A DNA stretch of 10,612 nt from an uncultured Nitrospina sp. (GTDB lineage: Bacteria; Nitrospinota; Nitrospinia; Nitrospinales; VA-1). Position 1 is the stretch's first letter. Every line of letters begins with the position of its first letter. The stretch is from positions 1 through 10,612 of the forward strand of contig CAJWOD010000031.1 of the NCBI GenBank assembly GCA_913044145.1, given 5' to 3'. The notes under the pieces were generated by a model. The model saw only the letters and a list, made by a program, of their open reading frames with translations. It was not told where the DNA came from and made no database searches. Below are positions 1-5,103 of the stretch, piece after piece. The position numbers and the translations under genes are program-made.

Positions 1-1
1 C

Positions 2-928
2 TTTAATACCAATACGCACTATCTTGCAAAGATTAATCGCATTAAAAACCCCAATGCTCTTTTCCCAGGGCAAAGAATTAAAATTCCCCAATCCGGTCCT
101 CCCATCAGGCTTGCTAAACTAGATATAAAGAAAAAGAGGATGCAGAGCGAATATTATTGGGTTAAAAGAAATGACAATCTCTCCAAGATTGCAAAGCGAT
201 TTGATACAAATGTCAGCTTTTTAAAAAGTTTAAATAGAATGAGAGACCCTAACTCTTTGTACCCCGGGCAAAAATTGCGGATTGCTAATAGGCTTCCAAA
301 CCCAGTTAAAATTGAGAAAAAAAGTCAATTAAATACCAAACGTCCGGAAGATCGAAAAATAATAGGAAATACTTCTCCCGGTAATCAAAAAGGGATTAAA
401 AGTGAGGAGGTTGTTTTAAATGATAATTTGAAGGTTATTAACAGTACGAAAACAAATGGTAGTTTAAATAAAAATAGGCCTGCATTTATGCCTGTATCAT
501 TTTTAGCGAAGAATCAGCAAAAAATAGGCACTATCAGTGTTGATTTTGATGAAACCCTTAGCCATTATGCGGAATGGGCTCTGATGTCAGTGGCTGAACT
601 GAAGAAAATCAACAAAATAAAAGGAAAAGCTGAAATAACCTTCCATGATAAAATTCGTGTCAGTTTTAAAAAGACAGGCGCAGATAAATTTGAAGAAAAA
701 AGGCAGGAATATCATAAAGCAATTCAAGAAGACTTTTTTAACAATTATGAAATACGAAAGTTGGATAAAAGAAGTGTTGAAAAAGGAGATACTTTATGGG
801 AAATCTGCAATGAAATATATACCATTCCCTTATGGCTTCTTAGTAGTTATAACGCTGATAAAGATATGCGCTCTTTAACAGTGGGGGAGTCAATAATAAT
901 TCCTATTATTTCTCCGAAAACCGGTTGA
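2..928 (+). CDS. Multi-LysM cell-wall-binding protein, 5' end outside the window
   Basis: The reading frame is open from base 2, so the ATG at 140 is internal and the real start lies left of the window. Upstream of 140 the frame encodes the end of a LysM domain (2-91) with the ending NPNALFPGQRIKIP. A second LysM follows at about 152-283 (DNLSKIAKRF, then SLYPGQKLRI), and the two are clearly repeats of each other. After a Lys/Asn-rich linker (about 290-480) comes a divergent LysM-like unit at about 521-664 (DETLSHYAEWA, then HDKIRVSF). A helical stretch with FEEKRQEYHKAIQEDFF leads into a last LysM at about 747-911 (EKGDTLWEICNEIY). LysM modules bind N-acetylglucosamine polymers such as peptidoglycan, so the protein probably acts at the cell wall. 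The missing N-terminus could carry a signal peptide or a catalytic domain, for example an MltD-like lytic transglycosylase, but nothing visible shows this. It converges with the M14 gene, 10 nt between stops. Confidence 0.88.
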   Translation, partial: FNTNTHYLAKINRIKNPNALFPGQRIKIPQSGPPIRLAKLDIKKKRMQSEYYWVKRNDNLSKIAKRFDTNVSFLKSLNRMRDPNSLYPGQKLRIANRLPNPVKIEKKSQLNTKRPEDRKIIGNTSPGNQKGIKSEEVVLNDNLKVINSTKTNGSLNKNRPAFMPVSFLAKNQQKIGTISVDFDETLSHYAEWALMSVAELKKINKIKGKAEITFHDKIRVSFKKTGADKFEEKRQEYHKAIQEDFFNNYEIRKLDKRSVEKGDTLWEICNEIYTIPLWLLSSYNADKDMRSLTVGESIIIPIISPKTG

Positions 929-938
929 AAATTGGTTA

Positions 939-1700
939 TTATTGAAAGTGCTTAAAAGCAGTTTTTATTGCAGTTAAATGGGCACTGATTCTTATTTCCA
1001 TATCGAATAGGCTAGAAGTTTCTAAAGTAAGGCACATTTGGGTTCCTTTGGATAAACCGTATAAAGCCATCGGCCACCAATCCATTGAGGGAATATCTAA
1101 TTTTTTTCCAATCACACCCTGATAAGCTTGCGAGCCAGCTATTTCACTTTCTAAATTTATAGGCATAATCCCATCTAAGGAATTTAATATTTCCAAACCT
1201 ATCCTCTCGTATTTATTGCCCAACCCATTTTGATAAAGATAATAGCCTTGACTTTCATCGTCTTCGTGCAAATCTATTATTAGGTTAAAGCCTGTGTCTA
1301 ATATTGATTGAGCAAAACTTACTTCTAAGGGAGGCTCCTTAACCATGAAAAGTCTATTTAAATCTTTTCCCTGATGATTTGTACGGGTGCCAAATTCGTA
1401 ACCATAGGGATTAATGCAAGGTAACAAAGTAATTTCCCATTTGTTTATATAATCTAAATATTCTTTATTTTTTAAATAATATAAGATTGATTCTATTCCT
1501 CCAGGTTCATCCCCATGGATCCCTGCAGAGATAAGGGCGCGTAGAGATTTTCCTTTCCCAAGCACAATTTTAATGAGTGGATAATCCCCGACAGAAGTTT
1601 TGTATGTAGTTATTATTTCAATACTTTCTGGGTGGGTTGTAATATTTTTAAGTCGATTGATTAATGAATTGAAACTATGAATTTTTTTAATATCAGACAT
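939..1700 (-). CDS. M14-family zinc carboxypeptidase / deacylase-like protein
   Basis: The 253-residue protein has the full M14 metallopeptidase signature. Zinc ligands are H62 and E65 in AGIHGDEPGG and H145 in IIDLHED. Substrate-binding residues are N97, R106 and the DLNR motif (113-116). The likely catalytic glutamate is E227 in LTLETSS. The small single-domain size and the HGDEPGG form resemble the MpaA-like or succinylglutamate desuccinylase/aspartoacylase-like branches more than secreted digestive carboxypeptidases. No signal peptide is visible, so it is probably cytoplasmic. The substrate cannot be read from sequence; trimming of a murein peptide or a small N-acylated compound are both possible. 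The ATG follows the nth stop after only 3 nt and has no Shine-Dalgarno, which suggests translation coupled to nth. It is the last gene of the SUMF1-like/nth/M14 operon. Confidence 0.85.
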   Translation of the reverse strand: MSDIKKIHSFNSLINRLKNITTHPESIEIITTYKTSVGDYPLIKIVLGKGKSLRALISAGIHGDEPGGIESILYYLKNKEYLDYINKWEITLLPCINPYGYEFGTRTNHQGKDLNRLFMVKEPPLEVSFAQSILDTGFNLIIDLHEDDESQGYYLYQNGLGNKYERIGLEILNSLDGIMPINLESEIAGSQAYQGVIGKKLDIPSMDWWPMALYGLSKGTQMCLTLETSSLFDMEIRISAHLTAIKTAFKHFQ

Positions 1701-1703
1701 TAA

Positions 1704-2336
1704 TTAAATATTCTTGTCTATAAACTCACATTCTTTATTTATGACACATTGTTGGCAGTTAAAATTTTTTGCTTTACACACGTATCGTCCGTGAAGGATT
1801 AAGTAGCGGTGAGCGTTTGTCTTCCATTTTATTGGTGTGACTCGAAGCAATTCTATTTCAGTGTCTAGAGTGGTTTTTCCAATGGCTAACCCTGTCCTGT
1901 TTGATACTCGAAATACATGAGTATCGACAGCAATGGTTGGTTGTCCAAAGCCTTCATTTAAAACTACGTTGGCTGTTTTCCGGCCTACTCCGGGCAAAAA
2001 TTCTAATGCCTCTCTATTGCTAGGTATTTGGCCATCATGTTTATCCAACAATATTTTACACGTGGAGATTATATTTTTGGATTTTGTGGGTGAAAGGCCT
2101 ACTGGTCTTATAATTTTCTGAAGCTTTTTTTGCCCTAATAACAATATGGACTTTGGAGTGGGGCAAAGCCTGAAGAGGTCATTTGTGACTAAATTTACTG
2201 TTTTGTCAGTAGATTGTGCACTTAAAATGACTGCAATTAGTAATTCGAAATGATTTTTATAAACAATTTCAGATTCGGCAGTTCCCAATTGTTTTGAGAG
2301 CTTTTTATATAATCTATTTACGACTTTGCTATCCAA
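1704..2336 (-). CDS. nth: Endonuclease III (DNA glycosylase/AP lyase)
   Basis: This base-excision repair enzyme removes oxidised pyrimidines from DNA and cuts the abasic site. The 210-residue protein carries the helix-hairpin-helix LPGVGRKTANVVL with catalytic lysine K120. The catalytic aspartate D138 is in AVDTHVFRV. The C-terminal 4Fe-4S motif is C187-x6-C194-x2-C197-x5-C203. These positions match the E. coli Nth numbering as I recall it. That match, including FELLIAV at residue 30, supports the start at 2336, which is a TTG codon: the frame has a TAA 11 codons upstream (2367-2369) and no ATG or GTG in between. No clear Shine-Dalgarno precedes it. The gene lies 20 nt after the SUMF1-like gene and 3 nt before the M14 gene. 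Confidence 0.96.
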   Translation of the reverse strand: MDSKVVNRLYKKLSKQLGTAESEIVYKNHFELLIAVILSAQSTDKTVNLVTNDLFRLCPTPKSILLLGQKKLQKIIRPVGLSPTKSKNIISTCKILLDKHDGQIPSNREALEFLPGVGRKTANVVLNEGFGQPTIAVDTHVFRVSNRTGLAIGKTTLDTEIELLRVTPIKWKTNAHRYLILHGRYVCKAKNFNCQQCVINKECEFIDKNI

Positions 2337-2356
2337 AATAGTTTTTGATTTAACAG

Positions 2357-3085
2357 CTATGGGGATTTAGCGCATCTGACTCCAACCCAATAACTTTCAG
2401 TAGGGTCAGACATGCCCCTGTGACGGGTGGTAACTCGTAAATATTCTGCATCGATCATCCAGGAACCACCGCGGATGACTCGAAAACTTTGTCTAGCTGG
2501 ACCTTTTGGATTATTTATGGGACTGGTTTTATAATATTCTAGGGAGAACCAGTCTTCTACCCATTCCCATACATTACCCATCATATCGTGTAGTCCCCAT
2601 GCATTGGGAGATTTTTTACCAACCTGCGGCACCTTTCTTGGTGAGTTCCCAGAATACCACATTCGATCATCATCAATTTCATCACCCCAGGGAAATTTTG
2701 TTTGACTCCCGGCGCGTGCTGCATATTCCCACTCGGCTTCAGTAGGTAACCTTTTCCCTGTTTTTTTACAAAAAGTTTTAGCTTCATGCCAGTCAATGTG
2801 GGTAATTGGTTGTTCCGGATGATGAAAGACAGAACGGTTAAAATTCATAACCGCATTCCATTTTTTTTGCGTTACTTCATAGGTGTCTAAATAGAAACTA
2901 TCTAAGCATACTTTATGAGCTGGTTTTTCGCGATTATTATCATCGTGATCTTCATAAATTGCCTCACTGTTGGTACCCATAATAAAGCACCCTGATTTAA
3001 TTAAGATCATGTCATCTTCATTGGCGAACAAAAGGCCGGGAAATATCAAAGACAAGAATATAATTGGAAGAGCAGAAAATTTCAT
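2357..3085 (-). CDS. Exported SUMF1/FGE-sulfatase-fold protein lacking the FGE cysteines
   Basis: The 242-residue protein begins with a Sec signal peptide (MKF, then a hydrophobic core, likely cleavage after LLFA at residue 21). The rest is a single formylglycine-generating-enzyme/C-type-lectin-like fold. Landmarks are MILIKSGCFIMGT (26-38), FYLDTYEVTQKKW (64-76), KRLPTEAEWEYAAR (111-124), WGLHDMMGNVWEWVEDW (163-179), RVIRGGSW (202-209) and the final VGVRCAKSP. In true formylglycine-generating enzymes two cysteines follow the RGGS motif; here the aligned positions are I211 and L216. A sulfatase-activating role is therefore unlikely, and a binding, structural or other function in the periplasm or outer envelope is more likely. 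The frame extends to a TTG at 3121, but those bases form the -35 box of a good promoter. ATG 3085 also places the signal peptide exactly at the N-terminus, so I chose it. First gene of an operon with nth and the M14 gene. Confidence 0.88.
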   Translation of the reverse strand: MKFSALPIIFLSLIFPGLLFANEDDMILIKSGCFIMGTNSEAIYEDHDDNNREKPAHKVCLDSFYLDTYEVTQKKWNAVMNFNRSVFHHPEQPITHIDWHEAKTFCKKTGKRLPTEAEWEYAARAGSQTKFPWGDEIDDDRMWYSGNSPRKVPQVGKKSPNAWGLHDMMGNVWEWVEDWFSLEYYKTSPINNPKGPARQSFRVIRGGSWMIDAEYLRVTTRHRGMSDPTESYWVGVRCAKSP

Positions 3086-3092
3086 GCCGTGA

Positions 3093-3121
3093 ATTGTACT
3101 GGTTGAACCCAAATCGGTCAA
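3093..3121 (-). promoter_or_regulatory. Sigma70-type promoter of the SUMF1-like/nth/M14 operon, possibly leaderless
   Basis: On the minus strand TTGACC (3116-3121) is separated by exactly 17 nt from TACAAT (3093-3098); each box has five of six consensus bases. The -10 box is followed by only 7 nt (TCACGGC) before ATG 3085, so transcription would begin at or within a base or two of the start codon. No Shine-Dalgarno precedes that ATG, which fits a leaderless transcript. Confidence 0.6.
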
Positions 3122-3332
3122 GTAATCAAAGTGAATAAAATAGTAAAAATATTCCCGATCACAAAAATATCAAGGTGCGCTAAATAAAATTTTCAATAAA
3201 CTTCTAGGTTGGTTACATGGAGAGAAAAATATATAAAAATATGAATTAGTATAAATAATAAAAAGGATGTATTTATTTAAGTAAACTATATTCAACCAGA
3301 AATCATATTATTAATAGGCTGATTTTTATTAC
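3122..3332. other. Very AT-rich intergenic spacer
   Basis: The spacer lies between the SUMF1-like promoter and the stop of the peroxiredoxin gene. It contains long A/T runs, especially 3221-3275, and only tiny open frames without ribosome binding sites. An AT-only inverted repeat lies downstream of the peroxiredoxin stop (AAATCA/TGATTT around 3299-3326), but no U-tract follows it. I see no gene here. Confidence 0.5.
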
Positions 3333-3911
3333 TCAACCCTTGGCCTTAGACAAACTTAATAAGTCGCTAGCAGCCTGTAAAGCTTTATCTATATCTGGAA
3401 GGCCACCTCCAGGAACAAAATCAACGTAGCGAATAATATTTTCCTTATCTGCAACAATAATAGTCCGACGTAAAATGTTCATACCCTCAATAAGTAAACC
3501 TGTATTTCTACCAAATTCAAAATCCGGCTTATCTGACAAGAAGATTAAATTATGAATATTTGATTTCATAGAAAACTGATATTGACCTTCAGAGCTATTA
3601 GTGCTGACTGTAATAATATCTACATGCTTATCTAAACCATTATTTGTCTCGCTAAATCTATGGGTCTGTTTGTCACATACAGGGGTATTAAGTTGAGGTA
3701 CAACACTTATAATCTTTATTTTTCCTTTAAGACTTTTTAGATCAACATCCGCAGCACCATAAGCCTTAAGTTTTGCTTCAGGAAGAGGTTTACCAACTAC
3801 AAGAATATCTCGACTACTAATAACATTACCTGAGAAACCCTCTACAGGCATTATCATAAATACTAATAAAGACACCCTGAATAAAAATCTACCAAATATT
3901 AAATTATTCAT
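3333..3911 (-). CDS. Exported Tpx-like peroxiredoxin with a single cysteine
   Basis: The 192-residue protein has a hydrophobic N-terminus (residues 1-27, MNNLIFGRFLFRV then a core ending near EGFSG) that reads as a signal peptide, so it is probably periplasmic. The mature part aligns with atypical 2-Cys thiol peroxidases (Tpx): DVDLKSLKGK, then SVVPQLNTPVCDKQTHRF with peroxidatic C79, then a strand and VSTNSSEGQYQF, then RRTIIVADKENIIRYVDFVP near the C-terminus. Tpx reduces hydrogen and organic peroxides. In E. coli Tpx the resolving cysteine C95 falls in SADLPFAQSRFC. The aligned position here is S114, and C79 is the only cysteine in the whole protein. It would therefore have to work by a 1-Cys mechanism with an outside thiol partner, or have another role. 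The start is supported by AAGGTGG just before the ATG and by the signal peptide. It is 106 nt downstream of the unrecognised exported-protein gene. Confidence 0.85.
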   Translation of the reverse strand: MNNLIFGRFLFRVSLLVFMIMPVEGFSGNVISSRDILVVGKPLPEAKLKAYGAADVDLKSLKGKIKIISVVPQLNTPVCDKQTHRFSETNNGLDKHVDIITVSTNSSEGQYQFSMKSNIHNLIFLSDKPDFEFGRNTGLLIEGMNILRRTIIVADKENIIRYVDFVPGGGLPDIDKALQAASDLLSLSKAKG

Positions 3912-3914
3912 GAT

Positions 3915-3921
3915 CCACCTT
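3915..3921 (-). promoter_or_regulatory. Ribosome binding site of the Tpx-like gene
   Basis: AAGGTGG on the minus strand lies 3 nt before ATG 3911 and fixes the start of the peroxiredoxin gene. The spacing is short but the purine core is clear. Confidence 0.65.
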
Positions 3922-3927
3922 AAAGTT

Positions 3928-3956
3928 ATTATATTTATCTAATTATTAAATCTAAA
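3928..3956 (-). promoter_or_regulatory. Candidate promoter of the Tpx-like gene
   Basis: On the minus strand TTTAGA (3951-3956) is followed after 17 nt by a perfect TATAAT (3928-3933). The -10 box ends 16 nt before the ATG, which gives a very short leader holding just the Shine-Dalgarno. The surroundings are so AT-rich that a chance match is possible. Confidence 0.4.
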
Positions 3957-3985
3957 ATTACTGCAAATTTAAAGGTTGAAACAAA

Positions 3986-4010
3986 CTGAATCATTATTCG
4001 AAATATTCAG
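3986..4010 (-). terminator. Weak candidate terminator after the 183-residue protein gene
   Basis: Read on the minus strand, CTGAAT (4005-4010) and ATTCAG (3986-3991) form a 6-bp stem around a 13-nt loop. It begins 7 nt past the TAA stop and is followed by TTTGTTT (3979-3985). The position and U-rich tail suit a rho-independent terminator, but the stem has only two GC pairs. Confidence 0.3.
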
Positions 4011-4017
4011 CGAAGTA

Positions 4018-4569
4018 TTACGGTTTTATAGACCCTAGTAATTTTGGGTTATCCACCATCAGGCCAAACGCTGGCGCTTTTGTTTTCTGAACTGTGAACG
4101 ATTGGTATAATTTCTGAAATGATTGAGTATCCAAGTTTTCATCCATTAACATTGCTAGTTGTTGTTGAGTAATTGCATTCATTGAGTGTTCGGAAAACAA
4201 GGAAGTCCCCAGTCCCGACCAATGCGATGAGACAAAACCTTGATTCACTAAATGTGTTGTGCCTAATGAATATTTTTTAGCTTTTTTCAAAAAATATTGA
4301 GCAATGTGTACCGGAACACAACGCCCAATTGCTACAACTCTAGAAGGATTTTCTGCAGGGTAGATAAATAAACCAACTTTAGTATTTCCCATTTCTTTAA
4401 ACTCGCGGAGAATATAGCTATAATCCTTTTCGTATTTCTTAGATAACCAAATCTCTACTTTTGCATTTTTCTTATTTAATGACAGACAATCTTCTTTTGC
4501 ATAGCTCAAGTTCATTGTTATAAAAATAATCGTAATTGTTAGAACTATCGATAAAAATACTTTTTTCAT
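4018..4569 (-). CDS. Unrecognised exported protein, 183 residues
   Basis: I do not recognise the family. The protein starts with a clear Sec signal peptide: MKK, a hydrophobic core to about residue 21, and likely cleavage after LSYA at residue 24. The mature part, about 159 residues, is Lys-rich, soluble-looking and has no membrane segment. It contains two cysteines, C28 (4 residues after the predicted cleavage site) and C84 in AIGRCVPVHIAQYF, which could form a disulfide. A possible core is VGLFIYPAENPSRVVAIGRCVPVHIAQYF (residues 65-93), followed by a stretch rich in Ser, Gly and His (TTHLVNQGFVSSHWSGLG). C28 is not in a lipobox. The start is supported by GAGG 8 nt upstream. It lies 112 nt downstream of the 30-aa membrane peptide gene on the same strand and upstream of the exported Tpx-like gene, so an envelope role is plausible but not shown. 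Confidence 0.8.
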   Translation of the reverse strand: MKKVFLSIVLTITIIFITMNLSYAKEDCLSLNKKNAKVEIWLSKKYEKDYSYILREFKEMGNTKVGLFIYPAENPSRVVAIGRCVPVHIAQYFLKKAKKYSLGTTHLVNQGFVSSHWSGLGTSLFSEHSMNAITQQQLAMLMDENLDTQSFQKLYQSFTVQKTKAPAFGLMVDNPKLLGSIKP

Positions 4570-4577
4570 TTTTATAA

Positions 4578-4582
4578 CCTCG
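4578..4582 (-). promoter_or_regulatory. Ribosome binding site of the 183-residue protein gene
   Basis: CGAGG on the minus strand lies 8 nt upstream of ATG 4569. Its position agrees with the signal peptide beginning at that ATG. Confidence 0.55.
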
Positions 4583-4681
4583 AAAATAATTGATACAATA
4601 ATTAAAATTACAAATTGTCTTACCGCATTAATTTAAAATCTTAAAACCTATCTAGGTCAGCATAGAGATGATGCGCTATTT

Positions 4682-4774
4682 TTAGTTTTTCGGATAAATT
4701 AAATCTGAATAACTCCATACAGCTCCTGCCCAACCAAGTAAAAAAGCTAATATGTAACTTAAAAAGTTCTTCAT
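4682..4774 (-). CDS. 30-residue single-span membrane peptide
   Basis: This short frame reads ATG at 4772-4774 to TAA at 4682-4684. The peptide begins MKNFLSYILAFLLG and ends SDLIYPKN. Residues 4-20 are hydrophobic and contain two tryptophans and three glycine/alanine positions, enough for one membrane helix, with a short polar C-terminal tail. The Shine-Dalgarno AAGGAGGG, 4 nt upstream, is the best in the window, and a TTGACA-containing promoter candidate lies 30-60 nt further up. These signals and the membrane-helix composition support a real gene rather than a chance frame. The shape recalls small accessory subunits of membrane complexes such as the CydX type, but no cydAB or similar partner is nearby and I would not assign that name. 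It may be cotranscribed with the exported 183-residue protein gene downstream. Confidence 0.68.
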   Translation of the reverse strand: MKNFLSYILAFLLGWAGAVWSYSDLIYPKN

Positions 4775-4778
4775 GAAA

Positions 4779-4786
4779 CCCTCCTT
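4779..4786 (-). promoter_or_regulatory. Strong ribosome binding site of the 30-aa peptide gene
   Basis: AAGGAGGG on the minus strand, 4 nt before ATG 4774, is a full match to the Shine-Dalgarno core. It is the strongest such site seen in the window and decides in favour of this short frame being translated. Confidence 0.75.
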
Positions 4787-4812
4787 TTTTAAAAAATATC
4801 TATATGCAATTT

Positions 4813-4839
4813 ACTCTATTTAGAATCAATTATTGTCAA
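4813..4839 (-). promoter_or_regulatory. Candidate promoter of the 30-aa peptide gene
   Basis: On the minus strand a perfect -35 box TTGACA (4834-4839) is followed after 15 nt by TAGAGT (4813-4818), four of six -10 bases. The spacer is shorter than the usual 17 nt; at 17 nt the hexamer would be the poorer GAGTAA. The implied leader of about 30 nt contains the strong Shine-Dalgarno. Confidence 0.4.
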
Positions 4840-5103
4840 TATTTCATTAAGTTATGGTTAAATTATTGTTAAATATTTTTAATATATTAAGCGCCTATAT
4901 TCAAAGCAGATAATATTATTAAAGATAAGTCCGGTATAAAGAAAATAACTTAACCTCAGCTTTATTTAAAAGGTTATGCTCCTCCTTGGAAAGATAGAGG
5001 CATAAGAAAAAGAAAAAATGCTTTATTTAGTGGAGGGAGAATTGTATGTAGGAAAATAAAAAATAAGGCAGGATTTTCAAAAATTTTGACATTTAACTTT
5101 AAT

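Larger units (their letters stand above)
4775..5103. other. 329-nt intergenic region between carB and the 30-aa peptide gene
   Basis: This region holds the ribosome binding site and candidate promoter of the small peptide gene at its left end. Further right is an imperfect inverted repeat, TTATGC (4974-4979) with GCATAA (5000-5005), whose inner arms can add CTC/GAG. On the minus strand its 3' side contains AAGGAGG with no start codon after it. An anti-Shine-Dalgarno-like CTCCCTCC lies on the same strand about 40 nt upstream (5033-5040). No U-tract follows the hairpin in the carB direction, so it is not a standard terminator. I see no further gene. Confidence 0.4.

Noticed and set aside
891..961. 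Possible bidirectional terminator between the converging LysM and M14 genes (CAATAATAA/TTATTATTG inverted repeat, AACCGGTT palindrome, TGCTT-AA-AAGCA followed by TTTTT).
   Set aside because: Each stem is either only 4-5 bp or has a loop of over 30 nt, and most lie inside coding sequence; none makes a convincing hairpin with a U-tract.
2581..2796. 71-codon minus-strand frame overlapping the SUMF1-like gene, and similar frames of 60-118 codons opposite carB, carA and pyrC.
   Set aside because: They overlap strongly conserved enzymes in other frames, show no domain signals and have no ribosome binding site.
3086..3121. N-terminal extension of the SUMF1-like protein from a TTG at 3121.
   Set aside because: It would put 12 polar residues before the signal peptide, and the bases are better explained as the -35/-10 promoter.
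4682..4774. Naming the 30-aa peptide as CydX or another known small subunit.
   Set aside because: The similarity is limited to one hydrophobic helix with Trp and Gly; no oxidase or other partner genes are in the window.
4974..5005. Rho-independent terminator of the pyrimidine operon.
   Set aside because: The U-rich tract lies upstream of the hairpin on the carB strand rather than after it, so the canonical layout is missing.
5033..5051. Plus-strand GGAGGG followed 8 nt later by ATG TAG, a minimal start-stop unit.
   Set aside because: There is no promoter or downstream plus-strand gene to be controlled, so a chance match is the simplest reading.
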